Assembly (NCBI RefSeq): GCF_016864555.1
Contig: NZ_CP044012.1
Coordinates: forward strand, 554,501 to 618,500
Length of the DNA: 64,000 bases
Origin: Sinorhizobium sp. BG8
GTDB taxonomy: Bacteria > Pseudomonadota > Alphaproteobacteria > Rhizobiales > Rhizobiaceae
Reading direction: 5' to 3'
The position numbers and the translations under genes were made by a program. The notes beneath the pieces are model-generated. The model was not told the origin of the DNA. It did no database searches and worked only from the letters and a program-made list of their open reading frames with translations. Below are positions 45,812 through 58,670 of this stretch, piece by piece; the stretch's first letter is position 1; the number at the start of each line of letters is the position of its first letter.

Positions 45812-46627
45812 CTACGACTTCAGAGCGGTCACAACATTGGCTCTCATCGTGGATTCGATAGGGCCCCTGCCGAAGCGCCGCTCCAAAGCCTCCGTCACCT
45901 TGGCCGTCACAGCATTCAAATCGCCCGGCGCGCGGGTCTCGATCTCCCCGCGCATCGGAGTTCCCTGGCAGAAGGCAACTGCCGCATCACTCGCGGAGGC
46001 CGCCTCGCTCGGCAGATCGAGATTGTCGACAGTAATGGAGTGGAAACCCGCTTCCGCGAGTTCCCGGCGAATCTGGTCCGTATTCCAGTAGCCGTGCGGC
46101 GTGACCTCCATGAAGCGGGGCGGATCCTCCGGAAAAATCTGATGGAGCGCTTTCATTACTTCGAGCGGGATCTCGCTGGTCGCGATCTTGTCCCAGGCGT
46201 TGAAAAGGAAATGTCCGCCCGGCTTCAGGACACGGTACGCCTCGCGATATCCCTGGACCTTGTCCGGATAGAACATCACGCCGAACTGGCATGCGACGAC
46301 ATCGAAGGTCGACGCCTCGAAGGGGAGAGCCAGCGCATCGGCCTGCCGAAAGACGATCCTGTCATCATCCCCGAGCTTGGACATTGCGACGTCGAGCATG
46401 GGCTGGTTCAGATCGGTGGCCACGATACAGACCGGAGTGTCGATCCGTGACGCCATTTCCCGGGTCAGCGCGCCGGTTCCGGCGGCGACTTCCAGCAGGC
46501 TGGCAGGCTTCAGCGCAGCGACGCGCGCGGCCATGTCGGCCCCATAGGGCGCGAACAGCAGGGGCACGAGGATTCGGTCATAGACGTCAGGGATCGCACC
46601 GGCAAACAGGGTATGCGTCGTATTCAT
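45812..46627 (-). CDS. Class I SAM-dependent methyltransferase, 271 aa
   Basis: The methyltransferase motif I is LLEVAAGTGALTREMA near residue 50, with motif II at IVATDLNQPMLDVAM and motif III/IV at DALALPFEASTFDVVACQFGVMFYPD, followed by YRVLKPGGHFLFNAWD. This is the UbiE/COQ5-like Methyltransf_11/25 pattern. I use the ATG at 46627 because GGAGGAGCGAG lies directly upstream. The substrate is unknown; small-molecule methylation is typical. It is divergent from the GntR gene at 46826. Confidence 0.88.
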   Translation of the reverse strand: MNTTHTLFAGAIPDVYDRILVPLLFAPYGADMAARVAALKPASLLEVAAGTGALTREMASRIDTPVCIVATDLNQPMLDVAMSKLGDDDRIVFRQADALALPFEASTFDVVACQFGVMFYPDKVQGYREAYRVLKPGGHFLFNAWDKIATSEIPLEVMKALHQIFPEDPPRFMEVTPHGYWNTDQIRRELAEAGFHSITVDNLDLPSEAASASDAAVAFCQGTPMRGEIETRAPGDLNAVTAKVTEALERRFGRGPIESTMRANVVTALKS

Positions 46628-46825
46628 CTCGCTCCTCCAGCCAAGAGTGCGCAGCCCCTCAGCGATCATAGGCCCGCGAGCGCATAATCGAAAGCCCTGC
46701 CCGTAGCGGCTGTGTAACTAGCGGGATCGTCATTCTCACCCCGTTGACGTCGGGATATTTTTGAGAAATGCTAAGATGTCAGACCAATTTGGAGAAGCTG
46801 ACGTATAACGGGGAGCATTGGCCGC

Positions 46826-47548
46826 ATGACGGCACGCGTGGACAGCAGGCCGGCGATCTTGCCGCTACCGCCGATGGATCGTGCCCGGCAGGTTACCGAG
46901 GCCCTCGCCACCTATATCGGCCAGGCGAACCTGAAGGCCGGAGACAGGCTGCCCGCCGAGCGCGAACTGATGGCAGCCCTTGCTGTCGGCCGCTCGACGA
47001 TCCGCGAGGTGATCCGCCATTTTCAGGCTCTCGGGGTGATGGAAACCCGCAAGGGGAGCGGCACCTATCTGCTGAAGCCCGTTACGACGGCGACGATACA
47101 CATGCCCCTCTCGCTCGATGCGGCGCATCTGCGCGACGCTCTCCTGCAGACCCTTGAGGTTCGCCGCGGCATTGAAGCCGAGGCTGGCATGGTCGCGGCT
47201 CGCAAGCGCAGCGCCGACGACCTTGTCATCATAGAAGACAGGCTCAACGAAATGGAACGCGTGCACCTCGCCAAGGGCACCTCGGGTCCGGAAGACCTGG
47301 CTTTTCACCTGGCGATCTACGACGCCACTCATAATCCGCTGTTCCGGCAACTCCTCGAGCAGATGCGCGAAGCCTTCGAACGCTTCTGGGAGAAACCCTT
47401 CAATCGACCGGACTTCGCCCGTCGGTCGTTCCCCTTCCACCGAACGCTCTTCAACGCGATCGCCGCCCAGGACACGGAAGCTGCGCGCCGAGAAACCCTC
47501 AAGATCCTCGACGTGGTCGAGGAAGACATCAAGGAAATGTCCCGATGA
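46826..47548 (+). CDS. FadR-subfamily GntR transcriptional regulator, 240 aa
   Basis: The winged helix (about 20-85) reads ALATYIGQANLKAGDRLP, SERELMAALAVGRSTIREVIRHF-like text (here PAERELMAAL and GRSTIREVIRHF) and METRKGSGTYLL. The all-helical FCD domain (about 108-230) contains TLEVRRGIEAEAGMVAARKR, FHLAIYDATHNPLFRQLLEQM and FPFHRTLFNAIAAQD, whose conserved Asp/His residues usually bind a metal and a small carboxylate. GGGGAG precedes the ATG. Its stop codon overlaps the next gene by 4 bases, so it is the first gene of the operon it most likely controls. Confidence 0.9.
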   Translation: MTARVDSRPAILPLPPMDRARQVTEALATYIGQANLKAGDRLPAERELMAALAVGRSTIREVIRHFQALGVMETRKGSGTYLLKPVTTATIHMPLSLDAAHLRDALLQTLEVRRGIEAEAGMVAARKRSADDLVIIEDRLNEMERVHLAKGTSGPEDLAFHLAIYDATHNPLFRQLLEQMREAFERFWEKPFNRPDFARRSFPFHRTLFNAIAAQDTEAARRETLKILDVVEEDIKEMSR

Positions 47549-48714
47549 ACAACGGATCCGATCCGTTCGAACGCGCCTCCCTCATCGTCGCCCACGATGA
47601 GAGCAACGCCTTTGAGGCCGTCGTGCCGCCGATCGTGCAGACCTCCCTCTTCACTTTCTCGAGCTATGACGAGATGGTATCCGCCTATCGCGGAGAGATC
47701 GTGCGCCCGATCTATACCCGCGGCCTCAACCCGACGGTGCGCGCCTTCGAGGAAATGCTGGCAAAGCTCGAGGGTGGCGAGGATGCGATCGGGTTCGCGA
47801 GCGGCATGTCCGCCATCTCCTCGACCGTCCTCTCCTTCGTCGAGCCGGGCGACCGGCTCGTCGCGGTGAAGCACGTCTATCCCGATGCGTTCCGACTGTT
47901 CGGCACATTGCTCAAGCGCATGAAGGTCGAGGTCACCTATGTCGACGGTCGCGACGAGGAGGAGGTCGCTCGTGCGTTGCCGGGGGCGAAGCTCTTCTAC
48001 ATGGAAAGTCCGACGAGCTGGGTGATGGATACCCACGACGTGGGCGCACTTGCGGCACTTGCCAAGCGCCACGGCATTCTGAGCGTCATCGACAACAGCT
48101 GGGCGAGCCCGATTTTCCAGCGTCCCCTGTCTCTCGGCGCGGACCTCGTCCTCCATTCGGCGTCCAAGTATCTCGGTGGCCACAGCGACGTCGTCGCAGG
48201 GGTCGTGACAGGCTCGAAGGAGCTGATCGGCCGGATACGCGCGGAGGCCTACCCCTATCTCGGCGGCAAGCTGTCGCCCTTCGACGCCTGGCTTCTCGTC
48301 CGCGGCATGCGCACGCTTCCGGTCCGCATGAAGGCGCACGAGGCTTCCGCGCTGGAGATCGCCCGGCGCCTGAAGGACCTCGACGTGGTCGAAGCCGTGC
48401 ACCACCCGGCCCTTTCCAATCGCCTGCCGCCGGGCCTGACCGGCACCTCTGGCCTGTTCTCCTTCGTCTTCCGGGAAGGCATCGACATTCGCGCCTTTGC
48501 CGACACTCTCACCCTGTTCAAGCTGGGTGTGAGTTGGGGCGGGCATGAGAGCCTGATCGTGCCGGGTGAAGTCGTCCTGGAGCAGAAGGCCCAGCCGAAT
48601 TCCGCGCATGCCTTCGGTGTGCATCCGCGGTCCGTACGCCTCCACGTGGGCCTCGAAGGAACCGAGGCGCTGTGGGGTGATCTGGAGGCGGCGATTGCCG
48701 CTTCCCAAGACTGA
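47545..48714 (+). CDS. Cys/Met-metabolism PLP enzyme (C-S lyase type), 389 aa
   Basis: A cystathionine gamma/beta-lyase-family enzyme. The PLP Schiff-base Lys is K208 in VLHSASKYLGGHSDVVAG, with the pyridine-contact Asp at D183 (VIDNSWASPIF). Other family marks are YTRGLNPTVRAFEEMLAKLEG, IGFASGMSAISSTV and the C-terminal FKLGVSWGGHESLI. Such enzymes cleave C-S bonds of cystathionine, methionine or S-alkyl/aryl cysteines. It is unusual that it shares an operon with a sugar-type ABC importer and a FadR-type regulator, which suggests that the imported compound is a sulfur amino acid conjugate, perhaps with a sugar-like part. This is inference. Confidence 0.9.
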   Translation: MNNGSDPFERASLIVAHDESNAFEAVVPPIVQTSLFTFSSYDEMVSAYRGEIVRPIYTRGLNPTVRAFEEMLAKLEGGEDAIGFASGMSAISSTVLSFVEPGDRLVAVKHVYPDAFRLFGTLLKRMKVEVTYVDGRDEEEVARALPGAKLFYMESPTSWVMDTHDVGALAALAKRHGILSVIDNSWASPIFQRPLSLGADLVLHSASKYLGGHSDVVAGVVTGSKELIGRIRAEAYPYLGGKLSPFDAWLLVRGMRTLPVRMKAHEASALEIARRLKDLDVVEAVHHPALSNRLPPGLTGTSGLFSFVFREGIDIRAFADTLTLFKLGVSWGGHESLIVPGEVVLEQKAQPNSAHAFGVHPRSVRLHVGLEGTEALWGDLEAAIAASQD

Positions 48715-48748
48715 AAGCAATGAACCAAGCCCAAAAAGGGGAACGACC

Positions 48749-50008
48749 ATGAAGAGACTACTGACCGCGGCCATCTTCGCTTCGCTGATGTCCGGAACCG
48801 CCCTTGCCGACACGACGCTGAAGCTCGTCGAAGTCATCACCAGCCCCGAGCGGACGGAAACGCTGAAGTCCATCGTCGCGAAATTCGAGGCGGCGAACCC
48901 TGGCACCAAGGTCGAGATCGTTTCGCTCCCCTGGGGTGAAGCGTTCCAGAAATTCGCAACCATGGTCTCTGCCGGAGAAATCCCGGATGTGATGGAAATG
49001 CCCGACACCTGGCTGTCGCTCTACGCCAACAACGGCATGCTCGAAAGCCTGGAGCCCTACCTGTCCAAGTGGGAACACACGGGAGGCCTGACCGACCGCG
49101 CCCTCGAACTCGGTCGCGACATCAAAGACACCGCCTACATGCTGCCCTATGGCTTTTACCTGAGGGCGATGTTCTACAACAAGAAGCTGCTCTCCGAAGC
49201 CGGGGTTTCCGAGCCGCCGAAGACGATGGACGAGTTCGCCGAAGCCGCCAAGAAGGTCTCCGCACTTCCCGGCAAATATGGTTACTGCCTGCGCGGTGGA
49301 CCTGGCGGCCTCAACGGCTGGGTGATGTTCGGTGCCTCGATGGCCGGTGACAACAAGTTCTTCAACGAGGACGGCACCTCGACCATGAACAGCGAGGGCT
49401 GGGTCAAGGGTCTCACCTGGCTGATCGACCTCTACAAGAACGGTTACGCGCCGAAGGACAGCGTCAACTGGGGCTTCAACGAGATCGTCGCCGGCTTCTA
49501 CAGCGGCACCTGCGCCTTCCTCGACCAGGATCCGGACGCGCTCATCGCGATCGCGGAGCGCATGAAGCCGGAAGACTATGGCATCATGACCATGCCGAAG
49601 GGTCCGGACGGCAAGACCTTCCCGACAATCGGCTATGCAGGCTGGTCGATGATGGCGTCGAGCGAAAACAAGGATCTGTCCTGGAAGCTCATCGAAACGC
49701 TGGAAGGGCCGGAAGGCAACATCGAATGGAACAAGCGCACGGGCGCGCTGCCAGTGCACAAGTCCGCCGAGAAGGATCCGTTCTATGCGAGCGAGCAGTT
49801 CAAGGGCTGGTTCGCCGAGCTCGAGGACAAGAACGCCATCCCAACGGTGATGCCGACGCATCTCGAGGAATTCGCATTCTTCAAGGATTCCCTGGTGATC
49901 AAGACCTCGCAGGAAGCCCTGCTCGGCGACATCACGCCTGAGGACCTTGCCAACCAGTGGGCCGACTATCTGACCAAGGCCCAGCAGAAGTTCCTCGCAA
50001 AGAAGTAG
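48749..50008 (+). CDS. Sugar-type ABC transporter substrate-binding protein, 419 aa
   Basis: A periplasmic receptor of the SBP_bac_1 (CUT1) family. A signal peptide (MKRLLTAAIFASLMSGTALA, cut before DTT) leads into VEVITSPERTETLKSIVAKF and PGTKVEIVSLPWGEAFQKFATMVSAGEIPDVMEM, the classic extracellular solute-binding pattern. Later segments GYCLRGGPGGLNGWVMFGAS and KNGYAPKDSVNWGFNEIV also fit. AAAAAGGGG precedes the ATG. It is third in the operon behind the GntR and C-S lyase genes, followed by a strong stem-loop and the two permeases. Confidence 0.92.
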   Translation: MKRLLTAAIFASLMSGTALADTTLKLVEVITSPERTETLKSIVAKFEAANPGTKVEIVSLPWGEAFQKFATMVSAGEIPDVMEMPDTWLSLYANNGMLESLEPYLSKWEHTGGLTDRALELGRDIKDTAYMLPYGFYLRAMFYNKKLLSEAGVSEPPKTMDEFAEAAKKVSALPGKYGYCLRGGPGGLNGWVMFGASMAGDNKFFNEDGTSTMNSEGWVKGLTWLIDLYKNGYAPKDSVNWGFNEIVAGFYSGTCAFLDQDPDALIAIAERMKPEDYGIMTMPKGPDGKTFPTIGYAGWSMMASSENKDLSWKLIETLEGPEGNIEWNKRTGALPVHKSAEKDPFYASEQFKGWFAELEDKNAIPTVMPTHLEEFAFFKDSLVIKTSQEALLGDITPEDLANQWADYLTKAQQKFLAKK

Positions 50009-50023
50009 GCGCCGCGAGCGGTC

Positions 50024-50047
50024 GGGCGGCGAACAAGCGCGCCGCCC
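50024..50047 (+). terminator. Stem-loop after the binding-protein gene
   Basis: GGGCGGCG and CGCCGCCC form a perfect 8-bp stem with an 8-base loop, 15 bases beyond the stop codon. It lies in the 162-base gap before the permease and is probably an intercistronic mRNA stabiliser or partial terminator that favours binding-protein expression. Confidence 0.55.
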
Positions 50048-50170
50048 AATCCGCTTCGCAAGCCGGCCTGCCGTGGCGCACCTGCGCGTGCCGTGGCGAG
50101 CCCCATTCGACCCGGCCTGCCACATGGCGAAGCACGATGCTGCAGGCCGGTCCTTCTACAATCGGAAAGA

Positions 50171-51100
50171 ATGCCGATGCTGCACCAAACCATCCCGCAT
50201 GAACGGCGACCGCTGATGAAGCGGCTTGCGGACGCCTCCGAGCCCTATCTCTACAGCGCACCGGCGCTGGTACTGATCGTGGCCGTCATGCTGGTGCCGC
50301 TCGTTGTCGGCATCTCCTACGCCTTCCGGGATATCCAGTTGCTCAACCCCTTCTCCGGTGGCTTCGTGGGTCTCGATCACTTCCGTGCCCTTGGGCAGGA
50401 CGAGGCCTTCTTCCGGGCACTCCGAAACACGCTCTGGTGGACGGGCGCCTCGGTTCTTCTGCAGTTCACCTTCGGGTTGATCCTCGCATTGCTGCTCGAC
50501 AAACCCTTCTATGGGCGAGGCCTGGTGCAGGCACTGGTCTTCCTACCATGGGCGGTGCCGAGCTTTCTCGCGGGCCTCAACTGGGCGTGGTTGTTCAATC
50601 CGGTCATTGGCCCCCTGCCACACTGGCTTCATGCGCTAGGCATCCTCGCTGAGCCGAACAACATCCTCTCCGACCCGCATCTCGCCATGTGGGGACCCAT
50701 TGCGGCAAACGTCTGGTGGGGCATTCCCTTCTTCGCAATCACGCTGCTTGCCGCGCTGCAGGCCATCCCGCGCGACCTCTACGAAGCAGCGGCAATCGAC
50801 GGCGCCGGGCCAGTCCAGCGCTTCATGTCCATCACGCTGCCCTTCCTCGCCCCGACGATTGCGATCACGGTCCTGCTTCGAACCGTGTGGATCTCGAACT
50901 TCGCGGACCTGATCGTGGTGATGACCAACGGCGGACCGGCGGACAGAACCCAGATCGTTGCCAGTTACATCTTCACCCAGGCCTTCAAGCGGCTCGATTT
51001 CGGCTATGCCTCGGCCATCGCGCTCGTGCTGCTCGCGCTGCTGCTGGTCTACTCGATGTTGATCGTGCTGCTTCGCCAGACCATGCTGAACAAGGGCTAA
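50171..51100 (+). CDS. Sugar-type ABC transporter permease (MalF/UgpA-like), 309 aa
   Basis: An inner-membrane permease with six predicted helices, starting SEPYLYSAPALVLIVAVMLVPLVVGISYAF. The EAA motif is DLYEAAAIDGAGPVQRFMSITLPFLAPTI, typical of CUT1 MalF-side permeases. The start is uncertain: the ATG at 50171 has GGAAAG close by, another ATG lies at 50216, and an open frame reaches 50093. It pairs with the permease at 51105-51938, 4 bases further downstream. Confidence 0.9.
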   Translation: MPMLHQTIPHERRPLMKRLADASEPYLYSAPALVLIVAVMLVPLVVGISYAFRDIQLLNPFSGGFVGLDHFRALGQDEAFFRALRNTLWWTGASVLLQFTFGLILALLLDKPFYGRGLVQALVFLPWAVPSFLAGLNWAWLFNPVIGPLPHWLHALGILAEPNNILSDPHLAMWGPIAANVWWGIPFFAITLLAALQAIPRDLYEAAAIDGAGPVQRFMSITLPFLAPTIAITVLLRTVWISNFADLIVVMTNGGPADRTQIVASYIFTQAFKRLDFGYASAIALVLLALLLVYSMLIVLLRQTMLNKG

Positions 51101-51104
51101 AGAC

Positions 51105-51938
51105 ATGAGATCCCGAAGCCTCCTCCTCACCGGCGCCCATCGCCTCGCGATCCTGGCCTACATCGTTTTCGCGCTGTTCCCTCTGTTCTGGCTGCTCAAG
51201 GTATCTGTGACGCCGAACGACCTGCTCTACAGCGAGGGCGTTCGCATGTGGCCGTCGCGTACCACCTTCGAGCACTTCGAGTTCGTCATTGCCCATAGCG
51301 CCTTCCCGACCTTCTTCAAGAACAGCCTGATCGTCTCCGGTGCGACCGCGATTGTGGTCACCATTCTGGCGTCCCTCTCCGGCTACGCGCTCTCGCGCTT
51401 CTCCTTCCGGGCGAAATACTGGATCGTGGCGCTGATGCTGATCACGCAGATGTTCCCGCTGGTGATGCTTGTGGCGCCGATCTTCAAGATGCTCTCGCCT
51501 CTGGGGCTGACGAACAGCCTGACCGGTCTCGTCATCGTCTATTCGGCCTTCAACGTTCCGTTCGCCACCTTCCTGATGCAGTCCTTCTTCGACGGAATCC
51601 CGAAGGATCTGGAGGAGGCGGCGATGATCGACGGAGCCACCCAGTTCGTCGCTTTCCGCCAGATCATTCTGCCGCTGACGTTGCCCGGAATTGCTGCGAC
51701 GCTCGGCTTCGTCTTCACGGCTGCCTGGAGCGAACTGCTCTTCGCGTTGATGCTGATCTCCGGCAACGACGCGGCCACCTTCCCGGTCGGGCTGCTCACC
51801 TTCGTCTCCAAATTCTCCGTCGATTTCGGGCAGATGATGGCGGCGGGCGTGCTTGCGCTGATCCCCGCCTGCCTCTTCTTCCTGCTCATCCAGCGTTATC
51901 TCGTGCAGGGCCTCACGGCCGGCGCCGTCAAAGGATAA
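51105..51938 (+). CDS. Sugar-type ABC transporter permease (MalG/UgpE-like), 277 aa
   Basis: The second CUT1 permease subunit, with helices such as LAILAYIVFALFPLFWLLKV and the EAA loop DLEEAAMIDGATQFVAFRQIILPLTLPG. The C-terminus, RYLVQGLTAGAVKG, matches the MalG-type ending. It starts 4 bases after the first permease and ends 5 bases before the ATPase gene, so the three are co-translated. Confidence 0.93.
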   Translation: MRSRSLLLTGAHRLAILAYIVFALFPLFWLLKVSVTPNDLLYSEGVRMWPSRTTFEHFEFVIAHSAFPTFFKNSLIVSGATAIVVTILASLSGYALSRFSFRAKYWIVALMLITQMFPLVMLVAPIFKMLSPLGLTNSLTGLVIVYSAFNVPFATFLMQSFFDGIPKDLEEAAMIDGATQFVAFRQIILPLTLPGIAATLGFVFTAAWSELLFALMLISGNDAATFPVGLLTFVSKFSVDFGQMMAAGVLALIPACLFFLLIQRYLVQGLTAGAVKG

Positions 51939-51943
51939 TTCCC

Positions 51944-53011
<1,068 letters not shown>

Positions 53012-53018
53012 ATTCAAT

Positions 53019-54029
53019 CTATCGTCGGGAAGCGAGAAGCGCTTCCCGACGGAATGCACCGGGGCTTTTCGACGTCCACTTGCGGAAGGCGCGATGAAAC
53101 GCGCTCGGCTCCGAGAAGCCGAGTTGCGCAGATATTTCGCCAACGCCGCTCTGGCTGTTCAGAAGCATGTCGATCGCCAGATCCCGGCGGATCTCGTCTT
53201 TTATCCCGGCATAGTTCTGCCCCTCGACCTGAAGGCGATGGCGGAGAGTCGATGGCGAGATCCGCATCTGCGCGGCGAGTTCCTCGAAACCGGACCAGGC
53301 GGCAGGCGGTGTCTTGCGGAGTCGCTTGCGAACATTTGCAGCAAGGCCTGCATCGTATCGGTAACGCACGAGAATGTTGGCGGGCGCGCCACGCAGAAAC
53401 TGCTTCAGCGCCTGTTCGCTTCGCGAGATCGGAAGCGCAAGGATCGAGCGATCGAACGCCAGGCGGCTCGCCGGCTGGTCGAACCGCACCGGCGCTCCAA
53501 AGAACAGGCGGTAGTCCGCCCCCTGTACCGGCTCGCTGCAGCGGAAATCCACCATTCGGATCGGTATCCGGCGTCCGACGAGCCAACAGGCGATCCCATG
53601 CAGAAGGATCCAGAACGTTCGATATGCAAAGGCCGAGCGCGGCCCTCCCCGATCGGTCAGGATGATCTGGGCGAGCCCGTCCGCGATGAGGAGTTCGCCA
53701 CTCGGGTCCTCGATCACCACTGCGAGAAACCTGAGCGCGCGCCGGATGGCATGTTCGAGCGTCTCGGCGTGCAACACGCAGTGACATAGGAGCGTGAAGC
53801 TGCCGCGCCGCATCGGTCGTCCGCCCATACCGAAGTACTCGTCGTCGACTTCCGCCGCGACCGCCAGCCAGAGCGATCCGTAAAGCTCGGCGGAAATTGG
53901 CCTGTCTATGACCGGGGGCAGACCGAGCGATTCCAGCAGCGGCGCGGTCGGCTTTCCATGCCGTCGCAGACAATCGAGCGCCTCCTCGACGAAGGAGGTG
54001 GAGATCATCCGGCGATCCGGTTCCGCCAT
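53019..54029 (-). CDS. AraC-family regulator, arabinose-binding-type N-domain, 336 aa
   Basis: The N-domain (about 15-205) is of the Arabinose_bd type, with [25 protein letters not shown] and [36 protein letters not shown]. The C-terminal AraC domain shows [32 protein letters not shown] and [31 protein letters not shown], with an intact tail. GAGGAG precedes the ATG at 54029. It is divergent from the branched-chain amino-acid degradation operon, which it probably activates. Its 3' end overlaps the inverted repeat terminating the ABC operon. Confidence 0.92.
   Translation of the reverse strand: MAEPDRRMISTSFVEEALDCLRRHGKPTAPLLESLGLPPVIDRPISAELYGSLWLAVAAEVDDEYFGMGGRPMRRGSFTLLCHCVLHAETLEHAIRRALRFLAVVIEDPSGELLIADGLAQIILTDRGGPRSAFAYRTFWILLHGIACWLVGRRIPIRMVDFRCSEPVQGADYRLFFGAPVRFDQPASRLAFDRSILALPISRSEQALKQFLRGAPANILVRYRYDAGLAANVRKRLRKTPPAAWSGFEELAAQMRISPSTLRHRLQVEGQNYAGIKDEIRRDLAIDMLLNSQSGVGEISAQLGFSEPSAFHRAFRKWTSKSPGAFRREALLASRR
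53023..53051. terminator. 11-bp stem-loop inside the 3' end of the AraC gene
   Basis: CGTCGGGAAGC (53023-53033) and GCTTCCCGACG (53041-53051) pair perfectly around a 7-base loop, directly after the ABC ATPase gene and within the last codons of the convergent AraC gene. It probably ends the ABC operon. No T-run is evident on the plus strand. Confidence 0.5.
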
Positions 54030-54227
54030 GGGCAGTCTCCTCGAAATATGGTAAAACTGGCCGATAAATGCAGACGCTATGGTCATCGCTTGCAATACCG
54101 CGTCGACATAGAGTCAGGCAAGACGGAAAGGCCGAGAGCCGAAACCGTCAATCGAAGCGGCACGGGAGGGCTGCATGAGATACCGGCAAATGACGTCGCC
54201 CTGCGCTCTTCGTTTCGGGGCGCCACA

Positions 54228-54995
54228 ATGCTGATCCGCGACAAGGTCTTTCTGGTCACAGGCGGCGGCTCGGGACTGGGAGCTGCGGTTGCCCGCATGC
54301 TTGTCGCCGAGGGTGCGCTGGTCGTGATCGCCGACATCAATCCGGATGCGGGAGGCTGGACGGCTTCCGAACTCGGCGAAAGCGCCCGCTTTGTCCGCAC
54401 GGACGTGACGAGCGAATCGGACGCCGCGGCAGCCGTACAGGCCACCATCGACGGCTACGGCCACTTGCATGGACTGGTGAACTGCGCCGGCGTCGCGCCG
54501 GCTGAAAAAGTCATCGGCCGGGACGGCCCGCATCGACTCGAAAGCTTCGCCCGGACCATCGCTATCAACCTCGTCGGAAGCTTCAACATGATCCGGCTTG
54601 CTGCTGCGGCAATGCAAATTGAAGAGGCGGACACCGAAGGCGAACGGGGCGTCATCGTCAACACGGCATCCGTCGCTGCCTTTGACGGCCAGGTCGGGCA
54701 AGCCGCCTATGCCGCCTCAAAGGGTGGCGTGGCGGCCATGACGCTGCCGATCGCTCGCGAACTCGCACGCTACGGCATCCGAGTTGTGTCAGTCGCACCG
54801 GGTATCTTCGAAACACCGATGATGGCGGGCATGCCGCCGGAGGTCCAGGACTCGCTTGCAAAGAGCGTTCCCTTCCCGCCGCGCCTCGGCCGGCCGGAGG
54901 AGTTTGCCGCGCTGGTGCGGCACATTTGCGAGAACACCATGCTGAACGGCGAGGTCATCCGCCTCGACGGCGCACTACGGATGGGAGCGCGGTAA
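54228..54995 (+). CDS. SDR resembling 3-hydroxy-2-methylbutyryl-CoA dehydrogenase (HSD10 type), 255 aa
   Basis: A short-chain dehydrogenase: cofactor motif [29 protein letters not shown], catalytic Ser in [14 protein letters not shown] and Y-x-x-x-K in [11 protein letters not shown], then [10 protein letters not shown]. The end [20 protein letters not shown] is highly typical of HSD17B10-like enzymes that oxidise 2-methyl-3-hydroxybutyryl-CoA in isoleucine degradation. The ATG at 54228 starts the fold; an open frame extends upstream without support. It is the first gene of the operon, 29 bases before a thiolase, which would cleave its product. Confidence 0.87.
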   Translation: MLIRDKVFLVTGGGSGLGAAVARMLVAEGALVVIADINPDAGGWTASELGESARFVRTDVTSESDAAAAVQATIDGYGHLHGLVNCAGVAPAEKVIGRDGPHRLESFARTIAINLVGSFNMIRLAAAAMQIEEADTEGERGVIVNTASVAAFDGQVGQAAYAASKGGVAAMTLPIARELARYGIRVVSVAPGIFETPMMAGMPPEVQDSLAKSVPFPPRLGRPEEFAALVRHICENTMLNGEVIRLDGALRMGAR

Positions 54996-55024
54996 CGCGC
55001 AATGCTTTCCCGGGAGGATTTTCG

Positions 55025-56212
55025 ATGACTGTCCATGATCCTGTCGTGATCGTCGGTTCCGCACGCACCGCAATCGGCGGTTTCCAGGGCGAGTTGAGGG
55101 ACGCGACGGCACCGGAGCTCGGTGCGGCCGCAATCCGCGCCGCACTGGAGCGCAGCCGTGTCGCCCCCGAAGCCGTGGAGGAAGTCGTCTATGGCTGCGT
55201 GCTGCCTGCGGGCCAGGGACAGGCACCGGCGAGGCAGGCGGCGATCGGGGCCGGCCTTCCGTTCGACGCCGGCGCAACCACCGTCAACAAGATGTGCGGC
55301 TCGGGAATGAAAGCCGTGATGATGGCGCACGACCTGATGATGGCCGGAAGCGCTTCGATCACGGTGGCGGGTGGCATGGAAAGCATGACCAACGCGCCCT
55401 ATCTCCTTGACAGGGCCCGCGGCGGCTACCGTTTGGGTCACGGCCGCGTGATCGATCACATGTTCCTCGACGGGCTGGAGGATGCCTATGACAAGGGGCG
55501 CCTGATGGGCACTTTTGCCGAGGACTGCGCCGAAGCGTATCAGTTCACCCGCGCGGCACAGGACGAATATGCCATTGCCTCGCTGACCCGTGCGCAGCGG
55601 GCTATCGACACGGGCCTGTTCGAGGAGGAGATCGCTCCCGTGACGGTGAAGGCGGGAAAAAGCGAACAGATCGTCAGTCGCGACGAGCAGCCAGGAAAGG
55701 CACGGCTCGAAAAGATACCAACCCTCAAACCCGCCTTCCGCGAAGGGGGCACGGTGACCGCCGCCAATTCCAGTTCGATTTCCGACGGCGCGGCAGCCCT
55801 TGTTCTGATGCGGCGATCGCATGCCGAGCGCAACGGACTGCGACCGCTCGCGACCATCGTCGGCCACGCGACGCATGCCCAGGCGCCCAATCTCTTCGCC
55901 ACCGCCCCGATCGGCGCCCTGAGAAAGCTCAGCGAGCGTACCGGCTGGGATCTGAAGGACGTGGACCTGTTCGAAATCAACGAGGCCTTCGCGGTTGTCG
56001 CCATGGCCGCGATGCGCGATCTCGACCTGCCCCACGACAAGGTCAACGTGCACGGCGGCGCCTGCGCCCTCGGCCATCCCATCGGCGCCTCCGGCGCACG
56101 GGTGATCGTCACGCTGCTCGCGGCCCTCTCGCGATACGACATGAAGCGCGGCATGGCATCGCTTTGTATTGGCGGCGGCGAAGCGACCGCGGTCGCGATA
56201 GAACGCCACTGA
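55025..56212 (+). CDS. Acetyl-CoA acyltransferase (thiolase), 395 aa
   Basis: Catalyses thiolytic cleavage of 3-ketoacyl-CoA, here probably 2-methylacetoacetyl-CoA to propionyl-CoA and acetyl-CoA in isoleucine breakdown. The nucleophile is C91 in [13 protein letters not shown], the catalytic His lies in [16 protein letters not shown], and the second Cys is in [10 protein letters not shown]. The active-site NEAF is present. The length is standard. GGAGG precedes the ATG and the next gene starts 25 bases after the stop codon. Confidence 0.94.
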   Translation: MTVHDPVVIVGSARTAIGGFQGELRDATAPELGAAAIRAALERSRVAPEAVEEVVYGCVLPAGQGQAPARQAAIGAGLPFDAGATTVNKMCGSGMKAVMMAHDLMMAGSASITVAGGMESMTNAPYLLDRARGGYRLGHGRVIDHMFLDGLEDAYDKGRLMGTFAEDCAEAYQFTRAAQDEYAIASLTRAQRAIDTGLFEEEIAPVTVKAGKSEQIVSRDEQPGKARLEKIPTLKPAFREGGTVTAANSSSISDGAAALVLMRRSHAERNGLRPLATIVGHATHAQAPNLFATAPIGALRKLSERTGWDLKDVDLFEINEAFAVVAMAAMRDLDLPHDKVNVHGGACALGHPIGASGARVIVTLLAALSRYDMKRGMASLCIGGGEATAVAIERH

Positions 56213-56237
56213 ACGGGTTCGGGAGGAAACCGTAGAT

Positions 56238-58669
<2,432 letters not shown>

Positions 58670-58670
58670 T

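Noticed and set aside
46744-46777. Sigma-70 promoter (TTGACG ... TAAGAT) before the FadR-type regulator
   Set aside because: The two boxes are 22 bases apart, too far for a normal promoter, so I could not support a promoter call.
47329-49008. 559-codon minus-strand frame over the C-S lyase gene
   Set aside because: It overlaps the regulator, lyase and binding-protein genes on the opposite strand and has no recognisable product.
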